Below, piece after piece: positions 1 through 13,094 of a DNA stretch of 64,000 bases (position 1 is its first letter; each line of letters starts with the position of its first letter). The DNA is from Hansfordia pulvinata. Its lineage: Eukaryota; Ascomycota; Sordariomycetes; Xylariales. The notes beneath the pieces were generated by a model, which saw nothing but the letters and a program-made list of their open reading frames with translations, made no database searches and was not told the DNA's origin. The translations under genes were made by a program, and so were the position numbers. The stretch covers positions 2,007,001-2,071,000 of the forward strand of contig BJKQ01000006.1 in NCBI GenBank assembly GCA_006538405.1. Direction: 5' to 3'.

Positions 1-2
1 CG

Positions 3-122
3 AAGATATCGACCAACGATGCCAACACGGCTGGCAAGGTCGCCGCCGGTTGCCGACAAGAAGGCGAGGAGGAGAAGCTCGAAGCCTACGCCGAGAAGCT
101 GCCGAAGCCCGAGGGCAGCTAG
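3..122 (+). CDS. C-terminal end of a gene truncated by the window start
   Basis: An open frame runs from the window edge to a TAG at 120-122. It encodes about 39 residues with a charged tail, including the segment GEEEKLEAYAEKLPKPEGS just before the stop. Third positions in the second half are mostly C or G, as in the clear genes of this window. The codon run GAG-GAG-GAG-AAG-CTC followed by GCC-TAC-GCC-GAG-AAG-CTG looks coding rather than random. I do not recognise the family from so short a piece, and the upstream exons lie outside the window. A chance open frame is possible. Confidence 0.4.
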   Translation, partial: KISTNDANTAGKVAAGCRQEGEEEKLEAYAEKLPKPEGS

Positions 123-3100
123 TGAAGACGGAAAGCACCGTGTCCACTGCGAGTGAACCCACACACTCACCGAAAGGGCCTATTGATTATGTCTGCAGGC
201 CCAGCATGCGTCGGATGGTCCTGCGTACCGCCCATGTGTCCACCGTAAGGTCCAGTGCTTTGTTTAGTTCCTGCTGCTTTGCCTGTTCGTGGCTACTCGA
301 GATACCAATTGATCGTTTTCCCCTTGACGTGCTTGGGTTGGCTTTTTCCTCTGCTCAGCGTCTCTTTCGACTTGCGCGCTTTCAGTATGCGGCAGTGATT
401 CCTCAGAAGCATGCATAAGGAGATAGAGCATTGGTGATGCTGGAGCCGTTCAGTAGCTTCTCATGTGGCATGTTTTGCGAGCGAGGCACAAAGAAGCATA
501 CACCCGATAGATTCCGATCAGAACGTCAAATGTTATTCGTTAGCAGGTCAGCACGCTGTGTGCTCACCATGACTTCGTTCCATCTTTCGACAAGGATACA
601 CTGTCCGAGGTGTGAAATAAATGTTACTTGGTGACCCCCGGGTGATAAACACGGACTACCTACGCCCTCGGGCTGTGGCGGTTGACACCCCAGCGACGCC
701 ACTGTTCTTGTGAGGTCATCTTTGCCCTCGGAGGAGAGGGTATCGCGCATGCCTGGAGGCAAGGGGATCAGGTCCTGCTCCCCCTCTCCCCCATGGTCTC
801 TCCGATTGAGAAGGGATGCTGAGAGGTGATCTAAGTATCTTCTTCTTATCTTGACCACGGCGAGGGGGTCAGGGCTTGTGGGATAAGTCTAGGAAGAGAT
901 TGGAGTTTTGCGCGTCTTCAGGAGATTCCCTCCATGCGTCGAGAGACTCCATTCCGTTTTTTTCGTGGGATGTCTGGGCCCTGTACAGTCAACAGCTGCT
1001 TGACAGTTTACACAAATCGAGCCATCGAACTTATCAGAGACCTGGCAAGTCTACTCGTAGGTAGTCGACCGGAGGGACGTGCGAGAGGATCCGACGCCTT
1101 GGTGAGAATAACTCACAAGACGCCCGACGACGCGCCTCCTGATAATAAAACGTCTGATGGCGCGCGCGCGCCCGCTGATATTGGGAGCGGCTCGCTGCAT
1201 GGCCGCCGTGGGGCGCCCCGTGCTCCCTCGAATTTGCTCAATCGGCTCCTTCGCCATCCCATCTGGCGCAGGGTGTTGTTGCTGTGGGCAGGGGAGCCTG
1301 GGCTCGGTTGCTTTTTATCAACCGGTTGTCAAACAATCTTCTGTGTTCCGGGGGGGGGGGGGGGGGGGGGGGGGAGCGCTCCCTGCCTGGTCCCATCTTC
1401 ATCTATTCGCACAGCGACACCGAACATCGTACCAAATCCCGCGCTGAGGTGCTTCCCCCTCCCTTTGCTCGAGAGTTTCCACTGTGGCGTCAGTCAACAC
1501 TACTCTAAAAGATCCATGGATCCGTTCATCTTGCCCGCCTCACCCTCTGCGTAGCGAGGTTTGACAGCGAGATGGGCGAGATGAGCCGCCCGGCCCAGCC
1601 CAGCCCAGCCAGGTAGCCTTCCGCATACGAGTACTTGATCTGCCGCGGTGGTGCGAATGGCCCATTGAGACCGCCTGTCAAAATAATTGTCTGCACCACT
1701 ACTCGTACACGCTTTCAACTCCCATCTTGCTGATAGATATACGAGTACAAGGGATCTACCTTCTTTACGAGGTGGCAAATCTGTATCCTGGTTCTCTCCT
1801 CAGCCTGCCTGCTGGCGACTCCCTGCAGTGTGAGGCCAACGCCGAGGTGCATGGTTCGATAGACGAAGATGCAATATCACCAGTGGGCCGTGGCTTAGGA
1901 AGTGGTGCCCCAGGCCCAACGCGAAGCTGAGAGCGGATGAGTCGTGGCGAAAAAAAAAAAAATTCGTCGGCAGGACGGCGCCCTTTCTTCGTCTCTTGCT
2001 TCTGTTACTCTGTCGGGAGAGCGGCGTGGCCGAGGATGCGCCGCAGACCACCCACCTGCCGACCTGCCAACTACCTAGTCAACTCGGCTTGGCGTTGCTG
2101 CTCTTGACTCGTGGATACCGACCGGTATTCGTGGTAGGCATGGACACGCTGAGATGGGATACTCGTAGACGGGCGAGACTCTGAGCGAAAAGACGGGAAA
2201 GCACGTGCACGTGCGGCCGCCACGTCCGTGCCCCTCTTGCGCCAATATTCATGACATCCATACCCTGCCAGTGGTGGCTCCCGAGTGCCAAGTGAGCTGC
2301 TGGCGCTGCCGGGGCCGCTCCACGTGCGTCTACCGGTTGGTCAAGCTGTGACAACGGCGTGGACGGACCCAGCTTGCGACATCTCCACTTGTGCTCACTA
2401 CCTAGTTGCGCTCGCTAACCAACCGATGGGACTGTCGTAGATTCGGTTTGCTGCTACTGCTGTTGCTGCTGTTTCTTCTCTCTCTCTATCTCTCTCTCTC
2501 TAAATCTCTCTCTCTATCTCTCTTTGAACTTCAGAGAGAGCATGCGCTGTCCCGCCCCGCCGTCGAGCGTTTCTGTCTCGTTCCATAGCAGGCCCCGAAG
2601 CATTACCCTCAGATGATCGTCCGGAGAATACTCTGCAAAGCCCCCTTTCCGACGTCGGTTTCCGTCTGCTCGGGTTTCGCTCCTTTATGATTAGCACCTG
2701 TAGTGCAGAGCTGGACAGCCATGGGTATGACGAGTAAGGGCAGACAGGCGAGCCACTCTGCTTGAAACACGGAAGTGCCTACGAACCGGATCGGGGTCTT
2801 TCTGGGTGGTCTCGAAGACCAGCCGTTCTGTTCTTTTCTTCCTTCCTTTTCTTGGCTCGTTGTCTGCTGGTACGAGTACCTCGCTGGCATCGCCTCGAGA
2901 CGGCCGAGCTGCCCCTATTCTTCTTTCGCTTTCTGTCTCTCTTTTCTTGGCTCTCTTCTGGTGGCCGAAGCCCCTCGGCTGTTAGCTGTTAGCTGTTATC
3001 ACGACACTTGCTCGCATGCTTAAAGCCCACTCTGCTGCACTCCCGGCTTCCCGTTTCCGGCACTGATACGAAGCCACTTATCTTGCATGGTGGACATGAC

Positions 3101-4549
3101 CTCTGTACTCGTCACTCTGGACACGAGTATAAGTTGGCTACGAGACCTAATCGCAGCCCACCGGCTGATTTGGGTTGGCGGCACGTCGCGTCGCGATTCT
3201 CCATCTCCTGCGTGACGTCGCGTACGTGTCGTTATGTGTAGGTATGTATGTGTATGTGTGTGTGGGGGGGGGTTTGTGTCCACCGAAATCAAGCGCCGAC
3301 TCGACAGGCACCTTCTTGAATCTCGAACGCACGGCGACCGTGACCCTCGGAGCAACAGCTCGTTCTTGGCGATGATCGGCCAAGGGGGAAAGCAGACGGC
3401 CTAGCTGACGGCATTCTCCGGGGCATCGCGAGGATGGGTCCTCTCTTCTTTCCTCTTTTTAGATGGTAGATATCTGTTGCCACGAGGTCTTCGTACTTAT
3501 TATCAGATGCCACAGCTGGGGGCCTCCCCTACCTTGGGCCCCCTACCTTGGATGACAAGCCATCCCGCTTGTTTGCCCAGTCGGAGGAACGCAACGCAGA
3601 AACTGTCTCGCCGTCGTGGGGGAGGTGGTGGTGATGGCCGATCGGGCGGCCGCAGACCTCGAAGAAGAGTACGGAGCACGGAGTGTACTCGCAGGTGAAG
3701 AAAGAGAGGGAGGGAAAGAGAGGGAGGGAAAGAGAGACGGAGAAGATCGGCGGCTCGCTTACTATATGAGAAGGTTTGGGGGCCAGCAGATCGCCGCTAC
3801 CCAGAAGCTTCCCTGTCACTGACCCCTGCGTGCCCTCCTGGTGCCCGTACCTGACGCCTGGAGCCCTTGTGCCGTGTGCCCTTGTCGGCGACCCCACCGT
3901 CCTGAAGCAGACCTCTCGTCCACTCGCGCTTTCCTTGTGCGAAAGAGGCATGTGGCCAGGAACGAATGACGCCCGCTCCAGTCCAGTCTCCCCAGGCACC
4001 TAATGTAGCCCCCACCCCCCCCCCCCCCCCCCCCCTCATTCCCAGCCGACCACCGTCTGTCGCAGACCTGCAGAAGGGGGCCACTTCGGGGGTGGCACTG
4101 GAACCAACCCCGGCGTTCTCCAGCATCTGCCTTTTCGGCCCTAAAGCCCCCGACGCCAGCGGAGGCCAGCGACTTGCCCGATTGATGGGGGTCGTCCGCC
4201 GCCGCCCGGGCCGCCGGCCCCTCCTTCCCCCCTCTTTGATGACCTGACTCGGTAGTTGCGGGCACCGTAGGTCGTGTAATTGGGCAGGAACGAGTCGGTG
4301 GTTTCTACCGGGACATGTCCTCGTAGCTCCCGACTGGCGCAACAATGTCGATGCGATTCGATGCGATCCATTGTACCTAAGGTACATGTAAGTGCAGTAC
4401 GACTGGAGTACAGGTGAGTCGGTTGAATTGGGGGGCGGGTGGGCACAACGGTGGGGTGAGAGGTGGTCGAACAATCGCATTCGCTCGCCCGCCGTCGCAT
4501 CGTCATCCATCGACCAGATATCAAAAGTCCAATCCCGTGTCTCTGCGAG

Positions 4550-4563
4550 TACGAGTACTCGTA
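4550..4563. repeat. 14-bp perfect palindrome of the ACTCGTA word
   Basis: TACGAGTACTCGTA equals its own reverse complement. It is a head-to-head pair of the intergenic word TACGAGT described in the findings. A nearly complete copy (13 of 14 positions) lies at 17469-17481. Confidence 0.9.
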
Positions 4564-5600
4564 TCTATCCATCTTGACCACTCGGCTGTCCCTCTTGTCC
4601 GATGAGCTGCCTAGCTCAGCTTGGCTTGCTGGACGATCGCCAGCGACGACGATGGGTTGTGCCCGAATCAGCGGCGAGTAAAAAAACAAGAAGACGGCCA
4701 TATCGCACGTGCCTCTCTCTCCCCTGGCGAATCTTGGATACTGACCTTAGGTAGGTGGTAGGTATCCGTATGGAGGCCATGTATGAGTAGGACGGTAGGT
4801 ATCGGACGGGTGCTTGCAAGCCCTGCCCTGCTCTGCTCTGCCCTGGTCCCCCTGCACGGATACCACCTCGTCTCGTTTCTCGTCTGTGGCCTCCCGTCTC
4901 TTGCCTCGCCGTTCCTTGTCTTCTGGCCCCTTTATTTGGACGTCGTGCAGGCACCGAGCTGCTGTATTGATCCTAGAGGCGATTCAAGACCGACTTGTAG
5001 TCATGGAGCACACGAGCACTCGTACTCTTTACATTGGGTAAGGTATGGTCCGAATGCAAACACCTGACAAAATACATGTGCGTATACGAGTATGTAGATG
5101 CAGGAACCGTACCGTACCTACGGCGACCACATATCCCGTAGGTACGAGTAAACAGATCCTCGCCACAGACCTAATAACCCCCACTGCCGATAACGAGATT
5201 CGATTCATGGCCCCAAGTCCGAGTCGCCGGCCTGCCAACTCCGACTTGGTGCAGTGGCATCTGCCGGGCGCGGCTGTGGGAAGCGAGAAACGTGGTGGCC
5301 TCCACCCCAAGGTGGACTCGTACCTGTCATGTAAGCGCTGGAACCCTGGTCCTGGGCGCACTGGTCGCCGACATCATCCCCTCCCCCCCCCCCCCCCCTC
5401 CCATTTGTGGGCGCCACTGCCCCTCTCCCTACCTTGAAGCGCCATTATACACGAAACAGAGGCTCATCATACCGTCGTACCGAGTGCTCAGTCCGTCAGC
5501 CGCGCCTCAATTCCATGTATTCGTAGTCGAGCGCTCGGCCATGGCTGTTGAGGCCAAGACATGACTGGTGGTGTTTCTGCTGGGGGTTCGACAGGTCGCC

Positions 5601-5601
5601 T

Positions 5602-5644
<43 letters not shown>

Positions 5645-5650
5645 TTTCTC
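5601..5650. repeat. CT microsatellite
   Basis: A nearly pure CT dinucleotide tract with a few interruptions. No gene is associated with it. Confidence 0.85.
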
Positions 5651-6079
5651 TATCTACCTGTCTACCGATCTACTTACCTATCTGCCCCTTCCTACCAGGG
5701 CGAACCCTGCCGGCCCGTCTGTTGGCCATCATCCCAACCCCCCGTTCTCCGCCGTCCTATTCGGGCCACCATTCACAATGTGCTCCGAGCCCGTAGACGC
5801 CGTCGTCGCACACGAGGCCAGGGCTCTTTTGTTTCCGGACCGTGAGTGGACGGAGGGGAGGGAAGGGGGGGTGGCACGACAGATGGGACTTGTATGGGCC
5901 ACAACAGTACGAGCAGGCTGGGTAGGTAGTAGGTAGGTGGGTGGGTATGGATTAGTGGTGATCACACGTCGTATATGAGTATCGCGTACCTTAGGTAGGG
6001 CAGGGTATACTACGATAATGGAAAACGACATCTCTCGCGATACTCGTCATCACCACCAACGCCTTCGAGGTCACGGACT

Positions 6080-6091
6080 ACTCGTACGAGT
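6080..6091. repeat. 12-bp palindrome ACTCGTACGAGT
   Basis: A tail-to-tail pair of the same intergenic word, and a perfect inverted repeat. A longer 16-bp form lies at 61257-61272. Confidence 0.9.
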
Positions 6092-6738
6092 GCTTGTACT
6101 CGCACAACGCACGAGCTCGCGGCCCCACCGTCGTCGTTGCGGCGTGTGCTGCACCACGCGTCGTTGGTGCAACAGGCCTAACCTGCCGCCCTGAATCACT
6201 GAATCAGGAAGCTGTCATGTTGGTGTGATTAGGGGCCGCCCGCAGAGCATCGTCCCACTGAAAAGAAAAAGAAGAAGAAGAAAAAAAATCTGTCTGAGCT
6301 AGATGGCCAGGTCTCCCACCCTTCGAAAGAAACGCCCCCTGATTCAGGGCAACTCGGTCCAAGGCCCGTGGGCCCTCTTGCTTCCCGCACCGCGCTGGTG
6401 GCCGAAGGTGACGGACGACCAAGGGCACGGCGTGGCGTGGCAGGGGAGTGATGAATGATGATCAGGGACAATGGGAGACATAGGTACCAACTAACTAAAA
6501 CGTCCGCCAGAGTGGGTGGGTCTTCCCGCGCCTCGGTTCGCTACCGGTCTCAGGTACCGTCGACGTCGACGTTGACATCGATGCCGCCGCTGTTGGCCAA
6601 AAGTGACATATACTACGAGCACGTACGCGTAGGTGGGAGAGGTAGGTATGCAAGGCACGGCGTGGTTCCATCCGCAGCCCGGCCGGCGGTAGAACAGCAC
6701 GGGAGGGGCGGTACCTTGGGCACTCGTAGAGGGGCAGA

Positions 6739-6763
6739 CGGACGGACGGACGGACGGACGGAC
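6739..6763. repeat. GGAC tetranucleotide repeat
   Basis: About six consecutive GGAC/ACGG units, followed by a looser region of CAGA units to about 6835. No coding context. Confidence 0.8.
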
Positions 6764-7568
6764 GACAGATGATGGAACAGGCAGACAGATAGGTACTCGT
6801 ACAAGTAGACGAACAGGCAGACAGACAGACAGACAGATGTACAGGGAAGAGCGACGTGGGCATGCCCTGTTCCTGTTGATTGCAAGGGGAGCGGGCTGTC
6901 ACCCCCACACCCTTGTCCCCTCCATCGGGAGCCCTGCGCGCCCTGGTGCAGGTGTGCTGCCAGGATCTACACGCGCGCCTTGGTCGTGCCTGCCTGCGCC
7001 TTGCCAAGATGCCCCCCGTCTGGAGGGCCCCCCTCCGTTTCCTCCGTTTCCTCCGTCCGGACTCGACTCGGGACCAGCCCGTTTGAGCCAACATGCTACT
7101 ACCTTACCTACCACCTACATGTAAGGTAGGTACGGACCATGGATACTACTTACCTACATACATGCTTGTGTACCTGCCTACCCGCCTGGGCATTGGTTCC
7201 ATGAGGTGGTACGTACTCGGAGTACTTACCACCCACTCACTCTCACCAGTAGTATCCTTCTCAGAGCCTTGTCAAGGTCGTCCTCCGCAGGGATGGCTGC
7301 AGATCGCCATACTCGCAGCTCCTCGTCGGCCCTCCCCGTCCCTACCTTTCTACATGCCTGTACCTTGCCTACTCGTACGGATCGGATAGTACTCGTAGTA
7401 GGTAGGTGCTCGGCGCTGGAGGTGGGTTGGTCAGGTCAGGTAGGTAGGTACGTATGACAGGGGCGTACTGGAGGTAGGTCATTAGCTGTTGCTTTGGTTT
7501 CCTCCCCTTGGAAGGCGGACGAGGCGTCCTGGATACAGTCCGGTCCAGTCCAGTCACGGACCCGGGTG

Positions 7569-7574
7569 TATAAG
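7569..7574 (+). promoter_or_regulatory. Candidate TATA box of the 7858 secreted-protein gene
   Basis: TATAAG lies about 285 bp before the start codon at 7858. The presumed leader between them is low-complexity, with a CAA-rich stretch near 7740-7762 followed by a CT tract. No transcription start was mapped; the assignment rests on position and sequence alone. Confidence 0.4.
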
Positions 7575-7777
7575 AGACCGTATCCCCTCTCCCTCCTCCC
7601 ATACGCCCTCTCCTCCTCGAGAGAAGCAGTTCTGTGAACCAGCTCCAGTCCGTCTTTTTGCTTTCCGGCCACGTCCAACCTGTTTCCTTCGCTACCAGAC
7701 CCAACCTTGATCAACCAAGACACAAAACCACCAAAAAACTCAACAACAACAACAACAACAAGACACCATACACACTC

Positions 7778-7814
<37 letters not shown>

Positions 7815-7857
7815 ATACCCCTTTCACCAGCACAAAACACCAACACCACCAGCAACA

Positions 7858-8134
7858 ATGGCTCGCTTCTTCCTCGCCATCTTGGCCGCCGGCGCCGTCA
7901 TGTTCCAGGGCGCCGCCGCCGCCCCGGCCGCCCCGGCCGCCCCCGTCGTGCCCCGTTTCCCATCGTCAACGGCACCCAGCCCCTGCCCCCTCGCCCACCG
8001 GCGGCGTGCCCTTCCCCACCGGCACCGGCGCCTTCAACTGGGCCCACGTGCCGCGCCCCGAGGGCGCCTCCAAGGGCTCCGAGAAGCACGAGCGCCAGAT
8101 CCGCGAGGCCGTCATCGGCCTGCGCCGCCCTTAA
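7858..8134 (+). CDS. Small secreted protein, reading frame broken by two apparent 1-base deficits
   Basis: ATG at 7858 opens a clear signal peptide (MARFFLAILAAGAVMFQGAA) followed by Ala-Pro repeats. The coding signal, judged by near-total C/G third positions, then changes frame twice. The first change is at the CCCC run 7951-7954, after which FPIVNGTQPLP reads. The second is at the CCCCC run about 7986-7990, after which SPTGGVPFPTGTGAFNW reads on to TAA at 8132-8134. One extra C in each run would give a protein of about 92 residues. There is no GT-AG pair to explain either switch as an intron. The mature part is rich in Pro, Gly and Thr with a charged C-terminal segment and no cysteines. The function is unknown. 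This is either a homopolymer sequencing error or a recently broken gene. Confidence 0.6.
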
Positions 8135-11100
8135 AGGAGGACGTTTCGGACATGAAGAAGACGAAGAGGAAGAGAGGACAAGGAAGAGACGGGCCTGGGG
8201 CTCGTCTGATGTCAGAAGAGGAGGCGGGAGCGCGGTAGGGGAGGAGGAGAAGACAACCCCACGCCGGGAAAAGGAGAGGCGCATCGATATCAACCTCGCC
8301 TTGTTCCGGCATCAAGGGTAGCGCGAGCTCCTGAGCTGCCCATCAAGACCTTCAGCGACGCAACTATCAACATTTCGAGTGCTCATTTGAAGAGTAGCCG
8401 ACGGAGGGGGTGATTCCAACCCGTGCGGTTTCTGAGAAAGGGGCACATCACCAGCGACGTTGGCAGGGCTCCTCTTCCCCTCCCCCTTCAACTTTTTTTG
8501 TCGTTTTCTTTTGACAAGCACATCGACGCCATTGACACCATCACCAACACCAACAACAATAGCCGCTTAGGACGGTTACGACATGACGAGACATAACACA
8601 AACACACGCACACACACACACCGCGAAAAGCATTCTTGCTGGCCTGGCTCCCTTGGGCGGAGCCACTCTCACATTCACGTATATATTTGGGGCCCACGTA
8701 CAGAAGGGCTCCTCCACCACCTGCCTTTTTTTGGTTTTTTTTTCTCCATTGGACCACTGGTCATGGTTGGGCTGTGCCGGAAGAAGAGAGGACGAGACGA
8801 ATCGGACGGAGCTTGGAGACTGTTACTACCAGTCTTGACGTACATTTTTGTACACTTTTTTTTTTCTTCCTCCAAAACCTGTTTTCTTTTTTGTCTCTTC
8901 ATTTCGTCCTGCCATTGATAGAGAGGTGGATTTAGCTTTGCTGCAATTCACTCGTATTACTGGAACCCTTTTTTTTTACACTACCCGATTACTATGAAAA
9001 TGGCAGTTGCTGTTTTTGTAAGTCCTTGGCTTGGTGCACGTCCCGACCGGCTCCGTCCGTGATCCTGCGTAAAACGCGTATTCCCTCTTCCGTGATGGTT
9101 CTTGTCTCCGACCGTGTCCGCTTGTCGTGGGTTTCTGGATCTTTCTCCCTCTTTTTCTTTTTCTTTTTTTTTTTGCTGGGAGGGGGATTACCTCCCCATG
9201 AGAGGGATGCAGTGGTGAATACACCTGCCGGCGCTGATGCTTAAGAGGGGCAGTGCCTTGGCTCACCGAGGACCCTCCACACGGGAAGCAAGGAGGAGGA
9301 GGAGGGCGCGGGCGATGAATCGCCGTCGCGTACTCAGCAGCAAGACCCACCACACACACACACCACACCACACCCGCTACTGCGGTTGAACACTTTCTTA
9401 TCTTGTCTTCTTCTTCTTCTTCTTCTTTTGCCCGCGCGTCCATGTTCCCCATCGACATGTCACTGATCAACAAAGCGCCCCTGTCGCACCAGGCGTCGAA
9501 TGTCTCACAAGGACCGCGAACGGCTGCGACCCCCCCCCCCCCCCCCCCCCCCCCGCGGGGGGAATAGAAGGGTCCTACGATACGGATACTCGTACAGGTA
9601 GGGGGTTACTCGTCCGAGTGAGCGGCCCCAGCAAGTCCTCAGCCGCAATGCACGCGTACCTAGCCAGGGTCAGGGCAGCTGACGAGAGCGATGACGAGGC
9701 ATTGAAGGTCTGGGGCTTGTACGTGTGCGTAGGGTGCGTGTGATTAATGTCCCGAGATAGTGTGTGTGTGTGTGAGAAGATCAGTCTCGGAAGGGGAAAC
9801 TCGGAATGATGAGAGCAACGCCTCCGGTCGCACATTCGAGCCAGACTACCGTATTCACACATGTGCGAGAGCGATGCATCGATACTTTGTTTACGGTAGG
9901 TCGGGTGAGGTGCGATCTCGGAATGTGAAAGATTTCGTCGGGGCCGGCGACCGCATGTCAAAATCCCCCTCGCGTCGCGCAGACCAGCCGTGCCAGCGCA
10001 CCCGGGAAAGAAGCCCTCCTGCCGAATTCTACATCGGACGATATCCGCGAGGGCGGCGCCGCATGGTCAGCGGAACATAAGCCATCGGGATCTCTGCTTG
10101 TTTCTCCCCGTCGCTGGCGTTGTCGGTCGGGTCTCGTGTAGTAGCACAACGATAACAGGGTTTTTTCTTTTCTTTTCTTTTTTCTTGAAAAAAAAAACAG
10201 AGGAAACTTCCCCCGAATCTCTGTCGCACCCCGTGATTAAACGCCAATCAGTGCTCTCAGTGACACGGTCGCGTTTTCGCTCGCCTCAAAGGGGCTTCCT
10301 GGTGTAGAATGAGTCGGAGAGGTTCATTGCCGGCAATCTCTCATTCCCCTTTCCCGATTTTCTTGTGTTTCGAGAATACCGGATGAGAGCGGAAGGGCGA
10401 CAGTTTGCGAAGAGCAACAACAACAGCAACGGCCCTATAAGGAACGGAGCTGCGACGGGGTTTCTGTTCATGACGATCATGAGCCCGGGGAGACAAGAAA
10501 CAGAACCAGGCTACCGGTCGACAAAGCTGTCCGACCCCCGGATCCTGCCACCATTACTCAGGAGATCCGGGCGCAGATCGTGAGTACCTACTCGTATCCC
10601 AAGTCCGACTCGAGCGGCTTCGCGAGATGCTGCATGTGCGAGAGAGTTACCCCTACGCCGGTCCTCGGAATTCTCTGTAGTCGCGAGTCTGCCAACAAAC
10701 AGCACGGAAACGGAGGGGGGGAGGGAATCGCCCGTACCTACTCGTATGTCTGTGCGCCACTGCGCTGCGACGTCAAAGCCCCCCATGTCCCGGGATCCCC
10801 TTCTTCGGGTGGTGTTTTTTACGGGAGATACTGAACAGATAGGTAGGTAGGCAAGTCTCAGGTCAGCGAGTGAGTCGAGTGTTGCCAGGCACGAGTACGA
10901 GTACAGACAGTGATGGGTGGTACACTCCCTCTCTCCCTCTACTCCTATCGGCTCTAATGACAGAAATTCCCATGCAGCTCAATAAAGAACCCCATCAGCC
11001 GCAACTGGCACTCGATGCCGATGATGTACGGAAGACAGACATTGCCCCGTGTTCGCCCTGTTGGTCTCCGTGCCTGCCCAGACAAGAAAAAAGGGGGGGG

Positions 11101-11779
11101 CGCCTCGGACGAGTTCTTCTCAAGCTCCAGCATCGTCCGGGCAGGGGTCGATCACAACCCCTGTCTCTCTCTTCTTTTTTTTTTCTCTTCTCGTTTCATA
11201 TAGACGCTCATCCCTCCCGGGGACCCCCCGGCCTCTACTGCCCAACATGTGCCGCCTCCCGCCGTACCTACGGAGTAATCAGCCTCCCACCCGGTCCAGG
11301 CCCCGATTGCGCTGCCCCCCAACCCCCTTCGCTCCGAATCGAGTTCAAGGTCGAGTTCCAAGGTCGCTCGCCTGCCTTTCCGGCAGGTTCGCTTCGGGCC
11401 GGCTGCCCCGATGCCCCGCCGGGGAATGGAGAGGAGAGGGGCCAGGGGGCACGGCAAACACGAGCACGCACTCGGTGCGGACACGGGTCCGACTCGGCGT
11501 CGTCGGGACGTGTGGGTGTTCCCGAGTTCGACCGCCGCAAACTTGTCAAGCCTTTTCCACCATCTATGTCTATATCGAAATATATGTCTAAGAGTTGATC
11601 AATACTCGTTTTCCCCAGTTCAGGTACAACACAATCTAATGGAAGACGCCAATATCATTATCATCCGTGCTCCTGAGAACGCCCCCCTTTGCCCCCCCCC
11701 CCCCCCTTATAACGCCGGAGAGCGACATGCGCTCTACTGCAAACTGCAGAAAAAAAAAAAGGCCCTTTCTCGTCCCCCT
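8135..11779. other. Intergenic region, no recognisable gene
   Basis: Between the frameshifted secreted protein and the 3' end of the lipase gene. It holds a CA-rich tract (about 8600-8622), a CTT tract (about 9405-9428), a 25-base poly-C (9530-9554), a 15-base poly-C (11692-11706) and several ACTCGTA words. Open frames lack coding bias. Confidence 0.7.
9530..9554. repeat. 25-base poly-C tract
   Basis: An uninterrupted C run, one of ten G/C homopolymers of at least 16 bases in the window. Confidence 0.9.
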
Positions 11780-12808
11780 CTATGTCTGGATACCAAAATA
11801 CTTTGCGTGGTTGGTCTTGAAGCGGAGGAGGCCGAGGACCTTGGACTGGGAGGCGCTGCACTGGAAGTTGTTGTAGCCGAGGCAGTAGTAGGTGTCGAAC
11901 TGGTAGACCACCGGGTGGTGGCCGAGGCCAACCGCGCCGCCCTCCGTCGTCCGCCTCTTCTCCTCCTCGGAGCGCATCCAGACCTCGACGGGCGTGTGGA
12001 CGTACTCGAGGAAGTCGAGGCTCTCGGGCACGGGAAGGCCGACGCCCCAGACCTGCGCGGCGCCCTTGGCCGGCGGCAGCGAGGGGATCACGTCGTCGGC
12101 GCTGGTGGCGCGCACAAAGTCCGGGAACCGCTCCGTCAAGCCCTCGGCGAAGGCGCGGTTGCCCACGCGCGTGCTGGCCATGGCGAACGCCTTGATGCCA
12201 GCGCGGGCGGCGTCCGAGACGCGCAGTTTCGGGTCCGCGCGCAGCCGCGCCGCGGCCAGGTGCGTGACGGCGCCGCCCATCGAGTGCCCCGCCAGCAGGA
12301 TCGTGAAGCCCGGGTGCGCGGCGTGGGCGGCCTCGACGCCCTCCCGGAGCTGCGGGTAGATCTCGTCCAGCGCCGCCCAGAAGCCCCGGTGCACCCGGGC
12401 CCCCGGGATGCCCAGGCGCGTCTCGACGACTTGGTCCTCGTCGTCGGCCCAGCCGTACCGCGCCGCCGCCATCAGGTTCGACGGCTCCGTGGACCCCTTG
12501 AAGAAGGCCAGGACGGCCTCGTGCTCCGGCATGACCGTCACCAGCCCGACCTGCCGCGCGTCCGTCCACGCCCGGCCCCCGTCCAGGTTGCGGAACGCCG
12601 TCCACCCCATCCGCGCCGCGTACCCGCAGTCCTTGCCCGGGTCGCACTCCAGCGGCGCCCCTTGCTTGACGCCGTGCTTGCGCATCACGTGCACGATCCC
12701 CGTGAACGACGCCATCAGGTAGCCGAACGCCCCAAAGTCCTCGTCCAGCTTGGGCACTGGGCTCGAGAGAAACCCCACCGAGGTTAGTGAACGACTAGAT
12801 AGATAGAT

Positions 12809-12860
<52 letters not shown>

Positions 12861-13094
12861 CACGGAACAACGGCCTCGATCCCCTCACACTCACGTACCT
12901 TGGAACCCCTTCATTTTTTCGAACCCATTCTTGTAAAAGTCGGCAACGGTGCCCTGGAAGTGCTTCTCGGGGTCCACCGTGAGCGTGTAGCTCCTGCTCC
13001 TCTCCTGGCTGATGTCGCGGCCCGTCACCAGGCACAGGGCCGCCGGGAGCAGCAGCGCCAGTGCTTGGAGGACGAGGTAGTATCGTGCGATCAT
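11780..13094 (-). CDS. Secreted class 3 (Rhizomucor-type) lipase
   Basis: Exons on the minus strand are 13094-12899 and 12756-11780, separated by a 142-nt intron (GTACGTGAGT donor, CTAAC branch site, CAG acceptor). Together they encode 390 residues. The N-terminus is a hydrophobic signal sequence (MIARYYLVLQALALLLPAAL). The alpha/beta-hydrolase core has the nucleophile elbow GHSMGG (Ser224), the acid in SADDVIPSLPP (about Asp287), an HTPVEVW segment typical of fungal class 3 lipases (about 319-325), and a candidate catalytic His in TNHAKYF (about 382). Cysteines cluster near 103-109 and 357-365, as expected for an extracellular enzyme. It probably hydrolyses acylglycerols outside the cell. 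The family includes fungal virulence lipases as well as saprotrophic ones, and sequence alone does not decide between these. The alternative upstream start at 13208 lacks a signal peptide. Confidence 0.92.
12801..12855. repeat. GA microsatellite inside the lipase intron
   Basis: A GATA-then-GA tract occupies roughly a third of the 142-nt lipase intron. On the transcribed strand it is a CT tract lying between the donor and the branch site. Confidence 0.85.

Larger units (their letters stand above)
123..7568. other. Long intergenic region, no recognisable gene
   Basis: No open frame here shows domain motifs, splice-consistent extension or sustained C/G third-position bias. It holds poly-G (1350-1374), poly-C (4015-4035 and 5383-5398), CT-rich tracts (about 2475-2525 and 5601-5650), a GT-rich tract (about 3238-3262), a GGAC repeat (about 6739-6763) and many copies of the ACTCGTA/TACGAGT word and of TAGGTAGG/CCTACCTA. 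Probably intergenic or decayed DNA. Confidence 0.7.

Noticed and set aside
3797..4701. Long overlapping minus-strand frames (up to 237 codons) at 3.8-4.7 kb
   Set aside because: They run through poly-C and GGT-rich low-complexity DNA, have no third-position bias and show no domain motif.
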